Below the pieces are notes generated by a model. It saw nothing but the letters and a program-made list of their open reading frames with translations. It ran no database searches and was not told the DNA's origin. This document shows positions 23,243 to 33,300 of a DNA stretch of 64,000 nt, piece by piece. This stretch comes from Elgaria multicarinata webbii. Lineage: Eukaryota; Chordata; Lepidosauria; Squamata; Anguidae. The position numbers and the translations under genes were made by a program. Positions within the stretch are counted from its first letter, which is position 1, and every line of letters begins with the position of its first letter. The DNA lies in assembly GCF_023053635.1 (NCBI RefSeq), contig NC_086172.1, positions 21,667,501-21,731,500 of the forward strand, read 5' to 3'.

Positions 23243-23963
23243 CAGTGGTTCCCAAAGTGGGCGGTACTGCCCCCTTGGGGTGGGTGGGATTGCATAGGGG
23301 GCCGCTAAGAGGCAAGGTGGTGGCAGGGGACGTTAAGAGGCAAGGGGGCGGCAGGGGGCACTTGAGGTGGTCTTTTCCGTACCAGGAGTTTTGGTTACAG
23401 AAGGAAATTTCTGGTCGCTCTCCTGCACTATGGAGAGTGGTTCAGAAGCTCCTGGTTGCATTTCCAATATCATATTTGGTGGAACATGGTTTTAGTGTGG
23501 TCTGCCTACTTCTCTCCAAGCAAAGAAATCGACTCCAGATTACTAAACGTGGTGATTTAAGGCTCATGTTAAGTGACTTTAAACCAGATATTGGGAAACT
23601 GGTATCACTTCATCAAGCCCACCCATCACATTAAGAATTTACAGAATAGTGAGGTACTCTACCCTAGTTACTAAATGTGATATCTAATATTCTTGCTAAA
23701 TGACTATCAGACTTTGAAAAGATGATATCACTGGATCAGGTTCATCAATTATGTTAATTGAATAAATTAAAAAAATGTAATTGGATTTTGAATAAATATT
23801 CAATTAATTGTTACTGTTTTGAATTTTATTGTTATTATCTCCCTTAGTGGGTTGTTGAAAACCGCTATTCTGAATAATTATTTTTATAGGGTAGGGTAGG
23901 GGGCACTGGGCATGAGTTTGTGGAACCAAGGGGGCAGTGACCTGAAAAAGTTTGGGACCACTG
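23243..23963 (+). mobile_element. hAT (Charlie-like) transposon, internally deleted
   Basis: The ends are CAGTGGTTCCCAAAGTGGG and AAAGTTTGGGACCACTG, with a perfect 8-bp target duplication GACTAAAG (23235-23242 and 23964-23971). A frame ending at 23634 encodes the C-terminal transposase segment typical of ZBED5/Charlie proteins: FPISYLVEHGFSVV, LLSKQRNRL, GDLRLMLSDFKPDI and KLVSLHQAH. The N-terminal zinc finger and most of the catalytic region are missing, so it is non-autonomous. Confidence 0.92.
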
Positions 23964-24212
23964 GACTAAAGTGACGTCTGAACACAACCTCAGACACGCT
24001 TCTCTACATAAGACTATTCTAGCCTTGCAACTTAAAACCAACTACTGTCTTGAAGAAAGGTCCAATAAGTTAAATGAGAAGAAACTGCTTCAATATTTTA
24101 AGCCCTAGTAATGCAGTCTCTTAATGCTCATCTCATGTTTTAAAACAGAGTACCTTACAAAGCTACCCGCCATCATAGAAAAATCACCTAATAATGTATT
24201 GTGAAGGAAGTG

Positions 24213-24638
24213 CAGTGGGCAGAAAGTAGATCTCCAGATGTTTTGAATCAAAAACAAGGGAGAAAAGCACCCACACCAGGTGGGAAAAAAGGGAGAAGTA
24301 AATTCTCAGGATGCTTAACTTTTAATTCGTACGTTGAAGAGCCTATTATAGTCACTATTAACAATCTGAGAAAGACATTCTGTTGATAAGAATTTTTTTG
24401 CAGACATCTTCCTACAACCCCCTGAAGGAGGACTTGAAAAGATACAGGCCAAAACACACTGGGCTCTTCAACATACAAATAAAAAGTTCAGCATCCTGAG
24501 AATTTGCTCCTCCCTTTTCTCTCTCTCCAGATGTTTTGGGCATCATTTCACAGCATCCCTAACCACTGTCCATGTTGGCAGGCACTTCTGCTAGTTGAAG
24601 CCCAAAACATCTGGAGATCTACCTTCTGCCCACCACTG
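24213..24638. mobile_element. hAT-like element with a long internal palindrome
   Basis: The outer inverted ends are CAGTGGGCAGAAAGTAGATC and GATCTACCTTCTGCCCACCA followed by CTG. Inside, from about 24284 to 24530, a second palindrome pairs AATTCTCAGGATGCT with AGCATCCTGAGAATT and GTTGAAGAGCC with GGGCTCTTCAAC. The flanks GTGAAGGA and GTGAAGAG are similar but are not a clean duplication. Non-coding. Confidence 0.6.
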
Positions 24639-24826
24639 GTGAAGAGGAGGGGATCGCAGGAGAAGCAGCTTGTCATACAAGGGCAAAAAAAGTCACACTC
24701 TTACGCAAAGTACCCTTGGCTGGTCAGTTTCTAAAGGTACAACAACCTTCTTCTCCTTTGCAAGGGTGTGTTGTACACTCCTTGCCTTCCGCATTTCATC
24801 ACTATAGTTCCAGTTTTAAAAACAGG

Positions 24827-25647
24827 GGCCTCATCTACACCAAGCAGGATATTCCACTATGAAAGAGGTATGAACGCGGTATATAAAAGGCAGGAGCCAC
24901 ACTACTGCTTCATAGTGATATTGAAGTGCACTGCAGGATCTACACTACTGCTTTATAGTGGCACTGAAGTGTTGGGGCTCATGACACATCTACACCAAGC
25001 AGGATATAGCACTATGAAAGTGGTATATGGCATGTGTCAATGGGCCCCAACAGTTGTCAGTGCACTTCGATACCCTTCTTAGAGTCAGAAGACCTAAAGA
25101 CGGTTGTGCATGCGCTGGTAACCTCAAGGCTCGACTTCTGCAATGCGCAGTACATAGGGCTACCATTGTACCTAGTTCAGAAACTTCAACTAGTTCAAAA
25201 TATGGCAGCCAGGTTGGTCACCGGTACATCTAGGGGTGATCATATTACCCAACATTAAAATCACTCCACTGGCTGCCGATTAGTTTCCAGGCAAAGTACA
25301 AAGTGTTGGTCATTACCTTTAAAGCCCTAAATGGTTTGAGTCCAGGTTACCTGCGGGATCACCTTCTCCCATACAGTCCGGGGAGAACTTACTTCAGTCA
25401 GCCAAGACTAGGCTGACATCAGTTTCCCAGAGGACCTTTTCTTCTGTCGCCCCTGGATTACGGAACGGCCTGCCGGAGGAGATTTGTAATATTAACTCCC
25501 TTTGTGATTTTAAGGCAGCTTTGAAGATTAGCCTTATTCTGGCAGGCCTACCCAGATTAATGTAAAATCAAGAATTTTTAAAAAATGTGTTGATTCCTGC
25601 ACTAATGTTGTTCCCCGCCTCGATCCAAAGGGAGAGGCGGGTAAGAA

Positions 25648-25697
<50 letters not shown>

Positions 25698-25767
25698 GCA
25701 GTAGTGTGACTTCTGCCTTTTATGTACCAATTTCACAGTGGGATTTCTGCTTGGTGTAGATGAGCCC
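24827..25767. mobile_element. Inverted-repeat element interrupted by an L2-like LINE
   Basis: The ends are GGCCTCATCTACACCAAGCA and TGCTTGGTGTAGATGAGCCC, flanked by AGG on both sides (24824-24826 and 25768-25770). It is the same family as 29111-29438, which has no LINE inside. The internal motif TACACTACTGCTTTATAG recurs in both. The LINE occupies about 25080-25697. Confidence 0.65.
25080..25697 (+). mobile_element. L2-like LINE 3' portion inserted in an inverted-repeat element
   Basis: It encodes the L2 ORF2 end (VVHALVTSRLDFCNAQYIGL, KLQLVQNMAARLVTGTSRGD), broken by several frame changes. The 3' end carries a pure ATT tail of about 16 units (25650-25697). Confidence 0.85.
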
Positions 25768-26099
25768 AGGGACACACACATATAAACAGCACCTTCCCTT
25801 CTGCCACACACATACACGTGTGTAACATTGAGACAAGACTTGAACGCTGATCCACCCCAAATCCCAAAGCTGCTCCACCAGACCACACCCAGCTGTTGAT
25901 AGAGGAGGAACAAAACAGGTAAATAAAAGGATGCGTTTCAAGGGCTTGTCAGCACCCTAGAAAAAGTGTTGGCCAATGCACTGTGGTCGACAGACTGATC
26001 CTAAACTTAGCTCAGCCCATTGAGTTCAATGGAACTTACAAGGCGACACAAACTTAAGATCGTGAATTAAAAAACCCTCCTGGCCTCATCTCCGCGCCA

Positions 26100-26520
26100 G
26101 AAGACCCGAGATCCATTTACCAGGATCTCGGGTCTCCATAAATGGTATTTATTTGCCTTTTAGCCCCCGCCGCCGCAAAGGTGCCTCCTTCCTTCCCTGC
26201 TGCTGCCCCAAGCAGACCCTCTTCCCGTCTTGCCTACCTGCTCCGTAGCAGGCTGCGATTCCCCTGCTCCTGGAGGAAGCAGGATCCGGGGGAGGCGGGG
26301 CGGAGGGAGGGAGGGAGGCTGCCCGGCGAAGAAAGCACCTGACTCGGCTGGGACGCGCTTCCTCCCCGGCGCCCACTTCCTGTCTCTCCTCCCGGGCAGG
26401 CAACGGGCCGGAGGAGGAGCTGCTTGCATGCCGCCTCCGGCCACTCACAGGCGGCACAGTCGATGCCAGAAAAGCAGAGCGAGGGGGACAAAAATGCCCT
26501 AGACACACTCAGGCATCCAC
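26100..26520 (-). promoter_or_regulatory. PIKFYVE: PIKFYVE promoter CpG island
   Basis: A strongly GC- and CpG-rich block in otherwise AT-rich surroundings, placed where PIKFYVE should start. On the minus strand it carries ACAGGAAGTGGGC, an ETS-type site common in TATA-less housekeeping promoters, at about 26370-26382. No TATA box is seen. The exact start site cannot be read from sequence alone. Confidence 0.6.
26238..26450 (-). other. PIKFYVE: PIKFYVE noncoding exon 1 (proposed)
   Basis: Within the island the minus strand reads CTACGGAGCAG|GTAGGC, a usable splice donor at 26238/26237. Joined to the acceptor at 18678 it would give a 5' UTR ahead of the ATG at 18668. The right boundary is a guess. 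Confidence 0.45.
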
Positions 26521-26559
26521 CAACGAGCCCTGCGTTCGTCGACCCTGGTTTTCTTTCTA

Positions 26560-26990
26560 GTAGTAGTAGTAGTAGTATCCTGCCTTTTGCCCAATATTGG
26601 GCCTTCAAGGCGGCCTTACAAAATTTAAAACATGTACATTTTAAACCTAAGAAAAGAAATGTACAAAAAACATTTTTTTTAAAATTGCAATATTAAAACA
26701 TAAACGTTTAAAATACACGACAATGTACAAGTCCTTAACATAGATGGAGGGCCAGATTATTCTCCAAAGGCCTGCTGGAACAAAAAAGTTTTAGCCTGCT
26801 TCCGGAAGCCCATCAAGGAGGGAGCCAGTCTCTAGCTTCCCCGGGAAGAGAGTTCCAGAGCACTGGTACAGCCACCGAGAAGGCCCTCTCCCAAGTTCCC
26901 AACAAGCACACCTGTGAAGATGGTGGGACTGAAAGAAGGGCTTCTCCAGAAGATCTCAAAGCATGGGCAGGCTCATGAGTTATCTTATTT
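26560..26990 (-). mobile_element. L2-like LINE 3' fragment, another subfamily
   Basis: The left end has a (TAG)n tail at 26561-26577 and then TATCCTGCCTTTTGCCC. The body carries GAGTTCCAGAGCACTGG and AAGGCCCTCTCCC, phrases from decayed L2-type ORF2 ends. Confidence 0.55.
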
Positions 26991-27184
26991 TAAACATCAC
27001 AAACACACAGTCTTTACACCGCATATAATACATACAACACAAAAACAACTACACTAAAATACAATAAAAAACATTTAAGGATAAGGTTAAAGTATTATTA
27101 TTTTTTGCCCTCTTCATGACCACGCAGCAAAAATTGATATAAGATTAAAATACAGAGTTAGAACAGTAAAATTTAAATTTATGT

Positions 27185-27640
27185 TAAAACTAAGTGTTAA
27201 AATACTGAGAGAATAAACAGGTCTTCAGCTGGCGATGAAAAGAGTACAGTGTAGGCGCCAGGCGGACCTCTCTGGGGAGCTCATTCCGCAACCAGGGTGC
27301 CACAGCAGAGAAAGCCCTCCTCCTGGTAGCCACCTGCCTCACTTCCTTTGGCAGGGGCTCACAGAGAAGGGCCCCTGTGGATGATCTTAAGGTCCAGGCA
27401 GGTACATATGGGAGGAGGCGTTCCTTCAAATAACCTTGCCCCAAACCATTTAGGGCTTTGAATGTCAATACTAGCACTTTGAATTGGGCCCAGACCTGGA
27501 CTGGCAGCCAATAAAGTTGTAAAAGGACTGGTGTGATGTGATCTTGCTGGCCAGTTCCTGTTAGTAAACAGGCTGCCCTGTTTTGTACATATGGGAGGAG
27601 GCATTCCTTCAAATAACCTGGCCCCAAACCGTGTATGACT
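27185..27640 (-). mobile_element. L2-like LINE 3' portion
   Basis: The minus-strand frame encodes RAACLLTGTGQQDHITPVLL, LYWLPVQVWAQFKVLVLTFK, LNGLGQGYLKERLLPY and RRAFSAVAPWLRNELPREVR. The duplicated LLPY-like phrase at its left suggests a small internal duplication (27400-27430 and 27580-27620). Confidence 0.85.
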
Positions 27641-27644
27641 TATC

Positions 27645-28345
27645 TGAATCTCATACATTGAATTCACAGAATCATACATTTCTCTAATTCTTTAATTACA
27701 ATTAATACTTCAATCACATTTATTTCTTCTTCCCTCCCCCTCTTCTTTTCCTCTCTTTCCACATAGTTTTAATGTTTTAAATGTTTAACTGTATTAACTA
27801 GACTAATGTTTTAATGGTTCATATGACATTGTAATGGCCATTGGCTATAAACAATAAAGGAACTGATACTATTAATACTAAAATTCACAAACAAATACAT
27901 CATTTTTCTCTGTCTTTTGCAAATATTCTATCAAAGGTTTTGACTCCAACATAAACATAGTTGTTAATCTTTCTCTCATTATCGCTGTGAGTTTTGCCAT
28001 ATCTGCCAATTCCAGCATCTTCAACATCCATTCATCCGTTGTTGGTGTTGTTTCATTTTTTCAGTTTTCTGTGTATAACCGTCTCACTGCCGCTATCATG
28101 TACAAAAATAAAGTCGTCCCCCCCTTCTCTTTTAGTTGTTTATCCATTAATCAGAGTAAGAAAGTTTCCGGTTTCATTTCTATATTTCTTTAATATTTTT
28201 TGAATTGAAGAATGTATTTAGGTCCAATATGTTTTGGCTTTTTTACAAATCCACCAAAGATGATAAGAAGTTCCTTCTTCTTCCTTGCATTTCCAACATT
28301 TTCTTGAGGCACCCTTATACAGTTTAGCTAATTTTACAGGTGACA
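27645..28345 (-). mobile_element. L1 LINE 3' portion
   Basis: On the minus strand the codons SPVKLAKLYKGASRKCWKCK, then GTSYHLWWICKKAKTYW, match the C-terminal zinc-knuckle region of L1 ORF2. Downstream are TAARLLYTENW-like and EWMLKMLELADMAKLT codons. The frame is broken. The 3' UTR runs to about 27645. Confidence 0.8.
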
Positions 28346-28534
28346 TTTACCCTGGTTTTCAGTTCTCTCTTCAAAAGATGGTGTTCACCCATTAACCAAA
28401 ACGTATATGGGACAGGCCAGAGGTTGGGCCTCACAATGAGGTGGTAAACCTGTATCTGGTGGTTACTGCTTCAGATGAGAAGAAAAAGGAGAAAAATAAC
28501 CACTAAGCAGTGTGAGAAGAGAGACTGGCTCTCT

Positions 28535-28776
28535 GCTGTGAAGGATAAGTCTTAAATGGTATTATCAAAAGATAAGATTTTTATTTAAAAAAAAAACTCG
28601 AAAAGCTCAACGTTTCGGATACCAGGATCCTTCATAAAGAGAGGATGCTCCATAGAAAAAGTGTCAACCTTTGCTCCTGATGAAGGATCCTGGTATCCGA
28701 AACATTGAGCTTTTCGAGGTTTTTTTAAAATAAAAATCTTATCTTTTGACATTAAAGACTTATCATCCTTCACAGC
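28535..28776. repeat. 242-bp long inverted repeat
   Basis: The arms pair almost throughout: GCTGTGAAGGAT with ATCCTTCACAGC, AAAAGATAAGATTTTTATTT with its complement near 28731-28750, and AAAGCTCAACGTTTCGGA with TCCGAAACATTGAGCTTTT. GGATCCTTCAT pairs with ATGAAGGATCC. The loop of about 45 bp is near 28635-28680. No terminal target duplication is seen. Confidence 0.75.
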
Positions 28777-29110
28777 ACCAGAGCTGGTTACTGCTTCAGA
28801 CCGTATGTGAGGGCTAATATGACTGAGTGCCCATCCATACAATACATGTATGTATTGTAGTGGTACAGCCTAGACACAGGCTTTGTGAGAACTAAGTACA
28901 GGCACAACAAAAAAGTGCTAACCTTAACCAAAACCCAATACAATTGATAACAAAAAAGTTTAGGGTGTAAACAATGAACAAGGTTTAATACACTAATAAA
29001 AGCAGATTATAAAGAGCACTTATATTAACAGAATCAATAGTATAATCACACAAAAACTTGATTGGCTTGGCCAAAAGCGTTTCCACACGAAGTCTTCTTC
29101 AATGGCCAGT

Positions 29111-29438
29111 GGGCTCATCTACACCAAGCAGGATATTCCACTATGAAAGCGGTATTTAAAAGACAGGAACCACACTACTGCTTTATAGCGGTATTGAACT
29201 GCACTGACAACTCTTGGGGCCCATTGACACATACCATATACCGCTTTCATAGTGCTATATCCTGCTTGGTATAGATGTGTCAATGGGCCCCAGCAGTAGT
29301 CAGTGCACTTCAGTTCCACTATAAAGCAGTAGAGTAGATCCTGGAGTGCACTTTAATACCGCTATAAAGCAGTAGTGTGGCTCCTGCCTTTTATATACCG
29401 CTTTCATAGTGAAATATGCTGCTGGTGTAGATGAGCCC
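29111..29438. mobile_element. Inverted-repeat element, 3-bp target duplication AGT
   Basis: It runs GGGCTCATCTACACCAAGCA to CTGCTGGTGTAGATGAGCCC, flanked by AGT (29108-29110 and 29439-29441). Internally it is built of inverted copies of CCGCTTTCATAGTG and of TATAAAGCAGTAGTGT. Non-coding. Confidence 0.7.
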
Positions 29439-30016
29439 AGTGTACTAGGCTAATCAGTACTCAGGGCTTTTTATAAAACATGGGGGCTGACTTGAAAATT
29501 CCTCAAAATGGGAGTAAATTAACGACACTCCCCTCAATATGAAATAGAAAATCCTAATATTTAGAAGAAGCCCATAAGGAGTACTTGAAGCAGCCTCTGC
29601 TCACGTAAACGAAGAGCTGGCAGCCTAGACACAGGCTTTGTGAGAACTAAGCCAACACGCTCCCAAAGGTAGGGAAAGCACATCAGGGGCTCAGCACTGG
29701 GAATCTAACTAATACAAACTAGGATTTCTTTAAAAAATTGTTGCTATTATGTAGATATAGTAGGTAGAACTGCCACCTTGTGCTGGCAAGGATTCTGGCA
29801 ATTTGGACGGACCATCTCTGAGCATGTGCAGTGTTCCTTTTCTCAATGAGTGTAATGCTTCCTTGCCTGTCAGAGATTGTACAGATGGTGCTGTGGAATC
29901 TGGTGCTTTGCTGTGCCTCAACATACCAGCCTAAAGTGGCAGCAACCTCATAAGCACCACATGAAGAGGGGGTCTGGTACAGCTCAGGAAACAACCCTCA
30001 AATAACCCATGGGTTG

Positions 30017-30410
30017 TTGGGTTATTTATTTATTATTGCATTTATATCCTGCCTTTTTTTCCTGCAAGGAACCCAAGGCAGCATACATAATCCTCCTCCT
30101 CTCCACTTTATCCTCACAACAACAACCCTGTGAGGTGGGTTGGGCTGAGAGTCTGTGACTGGCCCAAAGACACCCAGGAGGGATCTACACTACTGCTTTA
30201 AAGCGCTTTATAACAGTTTTGACAACCGTTGGGGCCCAGAACACACTGCATATACAGGTTTCAAAACGTTTTCAAAGTGCTTTAAAGCGCTTTAAAAGCA
30301 GTAGTGTAGATCCCCCCCCCAGTCGGTTTCCATGGCCAAGTGGGGCCTAGAACCCGGATCGCCAGACTCCCAGTCCGATACTCTGGCCACTACACCACAC
30401 TGTTTCCCTC
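30017..30410 (-). mobile_element. tRNA-derived SINE split by a miniature element
   Basis: The SINE tail side is 30017-30179 and the tRNA-like head is about 30315-30410 (minus-strand CAGTGTGGTGTAGTGGCCAG). The two halves are separated by the palindromic insert at 30180-30314. Confidence 0.75.
30180..30314. mobile_element. Palindromic miniature element inside a SINE
   Basis: The inverted ends are GGATCTACACTACTGCTTTA and its complement near 30293-30313, with AAGCGCTTTA repeated inside. It resembles the interior of the 29111 and 24827 elements. The flanking duplication is unclear. Confidence 0.6.
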
Positions 30411-31345
30411 TCCAACAAGCCATGCTACCCAGGTTCAGATGAAACTGCAAGCTGCACTAGGGCGGTGTTTAGACAACTGGTACCTGGCATCAACACAGCT
30501 TAAACAAGCCACCACAGGTTTTTTAATCCGCAATGATCATGCAAACCAGGTCAGACACTCAACCGGGGGTAGATGCTTGTGGCATCCAAACTCCTTTCTA
30601 ACATTGACCATCCTGACTCTGCACAATGCACCCAAGTGGGTTAGTATTTTGTACATTCATATTGCAGATAGGGCTGTGAGAATAGTGGCTTGCCTGAGGT
30701 AAGTGAGTTTGTGGCCAAGATAAGGGTGCTCCAGAAGCTTCCACAAGATACCCAATCTTGCAATAATCTGTGAAAATGAGGCCCATTTCACATATTACAC
30801 AAAGCCAAACCCAGTATACAGAGAATTGCACCCAATCCCAACTGATTTATAAGTGTATCTTTATATTCTAATGTTTTCAAGCACATGTAATTCAGACATA
30901 GCTATAGTCTTCATCTTCATGATCCTATATTAGTCAATAAAACACTTTCTCAAGTAATACTACAAATTCATTTTAATCCCCAGCACATATATTTTGAACA
31001 CTCTTAAATGCGATGAGATATAGAAAGCAGGAGACAGCTATGTATGCATAAATGTACAAATTGATGGATGTGGAATTTTGGTTTGATCTTTAAAGGCCAC
31101 AAACTCAAATACAGGTCTTAGTATGATTTATGCAAGCTTCTCACCAGAACAATTCCCCGTAGCGGACGTCAACGGTGTTTGCCCAATGCAGCATGTCAGA
31201 TTGCGAGAGTGCAAATATCACTTTGGCCGTGCCTTAGTGGGTGGCCTTGGGGAAGGAACTTACCTTTAGTTCTCTGATTCATAAAATAATAAGAAAACTG
31301 ATTGCTTGAGGAAATATAAGTAATTTCTTTACCATTCACCATTAA

Positions 31346-31477
31346 GGGTGCAGCCCTGTGCATGTTTAGACAGAAAAAAGGCCTACAACTCCCAGCATGC
31401 TCCAGCCATCATAGGGGCTGGGGCGTGCTGGGAGTTATAGGCCTTTTTTCTGTCTAAGCATGCACAGGGCTGCACCC
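31346..31477. mobile_element. Palindromic miniature element with TTAA duplication (piggyBac-like)
   Basis: Perfect TTAA on both sides (31342-31345 and 31478-31481). The arms GGGTGCAGCCCTGTGCATGT and ACAGGGCTGCACCC pair along nearly the whole 132 bp, meeting at GCCATCATAGGGGCTGG. TTAA target duplication is characteristic of piggyBac. It has no coding capacity. Confidence 0.8.
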
Positions 31478-31544
31478 TTAAAGTGATGGTCTTCTCACAT
31501 GTATCTCCACATTCCAGAGCCCTCTAGCACAGCACCCTTGCGCC

Positions 31545-31665
31545 CTCCAGATGCTTTGAACTACAACCCCCATCACTCCCAACCATTGCCATATTGGCTG
31601 AGGCTAATGGGAAGTATAATCCAAAACATCTGAAAGGCACCAGGTGGGGGAAGGCTGCTGTAGCA
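31545..31665. mobile_element. hAT-like miniature element remnant
   Basis: CCCTCCAGATGCTTTGAACT at the left and CCAAAACATCTGAAAGGCAC at the right. Same family as the blocks at 3365 and 40630. Confidence 0.45.
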
Positions 31666-31731
31666 GGACTAAAATTGGACAGGGACTGGAGAAACCTGGG
31701 TTTTAGTCCCCACAGCCATGGAGCTCATTGG

Positions 31732-31869
31732 GGCCACAGCTAGACCTAAGGTTTATCCTGGGATCATCCAGGGTTTGCCCCTGCCTGAGCACTGGATCCC
31801 CTGTGTGTCACCTAGATGAACAGGTTTGACCCCTGGATGATCCAGGGATAAACAGGTCTAGCTATGGCC
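31732..31869. mobile_element. Inverted-repeat element, 3-bp target duplication TGG
   Basis: The ends are GGCCACAGCTAGACCT and AGGTCTAGCTATGGCC, with TGG at 31729-31731 and 31870-31872. The interior palindrome pairs GATCATCCAGGG with CCTGGATGATCC around TGGATCCCCTGTGTGTCA, a motif shared with 33507-33646. Confidence 0.8.
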
Positions 31870-31892
31870 TGGGTGTCTTTGAGGCAGTCACT

Positions 31893-31995
31893 GGCTGAGT
31901 TTGGACAACATGCTAATCAACTGGGGTGAGGTTGGGTTTGTAATAGGAACAAAATGAGAAACAACCATTGTTTAGCATATCGTCCGAACTCCGCC
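31893..31995. mobile_element. Inverted-repeat element, 3-bp target duplication ACT
   Basis: The ends are GGCTGAGTTTGGACAACATG and CATATCGTCCGAACTCCGCC, with ACT at 31890-31892 and 31996-31998. It is 103 bp and non-coding. The terminal sequence is related to the 43158-43696 element. Confidence 0.75.
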
Positions 31996-32635
31996 ACTGA
32001 CTCTCAACCTACCTCACAGGGTTGCTGTGAGGATAAGAAGGATTATATATGGTGGAAAGGTGGAATATCAGTGTAACAAACAAGTAAACACAGAACCTAG
32101 GAAAGGCCTATGCAGAGAAGCAACTTCATCTCCTAATGCTGGAGTCTCCAGGGATTTAGCACCTAGGTCAAGGGGGACTCTCAGGAACCCCTTTCCTTTC
32201 TCTTCTATACACGTGAACGGCTGCCACAAACGGACTGCGGGGAGGGCTCTGGCTCTGACCTGACGACGCAAGACTTCACCTTTCTTCTCAAGGTTTCCAG
32301 AGACAGGCCCAATCTAACGCTAAGGGGGCAGAGTCAAGGGGGAGAGGATGGTTATTGTTTTGCTTGCTTTTGAGCGTTTTTATTTTTATTGCTCAGGATT
32401 GCTACCAGGCCCCAAGCCCAACCAGGTTTTCCTTCGCCTTCCAGCCAAGATGCGATGCCCAGTCCACGCGTAAGCCCCACTCCACCCCCAGGCGCCGTCT
32501 AACCCCCAGGATCCGCGGGGCCTGGCAACCCCAGGCGGACGCAAACACCGAGCAGCGCCGACACCGAGCAGCGTAGCCCGCTGTGACCGGAGGGGAGCAT
32601 TGCCACCGCGTCCCCCAACCACGACTGCTGACAGT

Positions 32636-32845
32636 GCGGTGCAATGGTTAGAGCGTTGGACTGGAGCTCGGGAGTTCTGGGTTATTGCCATGAAGCTCCT
32701 CCCATGGCCACTGCGGACCAGTCACGGACTCTCTCCACCACCTAGCCTGTTGTGAAGATAAAATGGGAGGAGGTTCGCGTAAGCCGCCTTGGGCTCTTTG
32801 CAAGAAGGAGGAAAGGCGGAAATATAAATGTACTAATACATAAAG
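32636..32845 (+). mobile_element. tRNA-derived SINE, diverged
   Basis: GGTGCAATGGTTAGAGCGTT (A box), then AGCCTGTTGTGAAGATAAAA and GGCGGAAATATAAATGTAC at the 3' end. It is the last repeat before the IDH1 promoter. Confidence 0.7.
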
Positions 32846-32959
32846 CAAAACGTGTAGTTGAAAGCATCTGGGTTGGGGAAGGCTCGTCTGCATAAATTCG
32901 AATGCGCTGCCCTTGCACTATGTAAACCCTCCTCCCCTATATCACACACACGCATCCAC

Positions 32960-33300
32960 ACGAAGCAATGACGTGCTTCCCTCCCTCCACCCCGTCCGCC
33001 TTCCCCTCCTGCTCTCCATTGGCAGAGCGCCGCCTGCCTCCCCACCCTAGACGCTTCTGCGCCTCTCCCCAACCTCTCGCTTCTCTCTCAGTCGCCAGCC
33101 TGCGTGGGAAGCGCGCATTGGCGAAGCGCTTTCCTCCCTTCTCCTCTCAATTGGGGGACCGGGAGAGTAAAGGCGGGCCTCCGGGTCAGGCCTTCGGGAG
33201 GAGGAGAAGGAGGGTGGTGTCGGTGTCCTCAAGAAGAGGCGTGGCCGGAGCCGTCTCGCTTTAAAGCAGCCGCTTTGCGCTCGGTTGCAGAATTTGCACG
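32960..33300 (+). promoter_or_regulatory. IDH1: IDH1 promoter CpG island
   Basis: A CpG-rich block with three inverted CCAAT boxes (ATTGG at 33018-33022, 33117-33121 and 33150-33154) and a GC box (AGGCGGGCC near 33172). There is no TATA box. NF-Y plus Sp1-type sites are usual for housekeeping metabolic genes. It lies about 6.5 kb from the PIKFYVE island and points the opposite way. Confidence 0.65.

Larger units (their letters stand above)
18679..26237 (-). other. PIKFYVE: PIKFYVE intron 1
   Basis: It lies between the proposed noncoding first exon and the ATG exon. Apart from the listed L2, CR1, hAT and inverted-repeat elements, I see nothing recognisable in about 19400-19820, 19900-20470, 20740-22800 and 23980-24200. 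The segment 22820-23130 has the texture of an old interspersed repeat, but I cannot name it. Confidence 0.6.
31666..32090 (+). mobile_element. tRNA-derived SINE broken into three parts by two insertions
   Basis: SINE pieces lie at about 31666-31731 (TTTTAGTCCCCACAGCCATG), 31870-31892 and 31996-32090 (CTCACAGGGTTGCTGTGAGG). Removing the two inverted-repeat insertions restores the expected SINE order, so both insertions are younger than the SINE. Confidence 0.75.

Noticed and set aside
25650-25697. Functional triplet repeat
   Set aside because: The ATT run is the 3' tail of an L2-like LINE insertion.
26149-26608. Several 90-120-codon frames over the PIKFYVE CpG island
   Set aside because: GC-rich DNA has few stops on either strand. 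The frames overlap in all phases and show no conserved motif.
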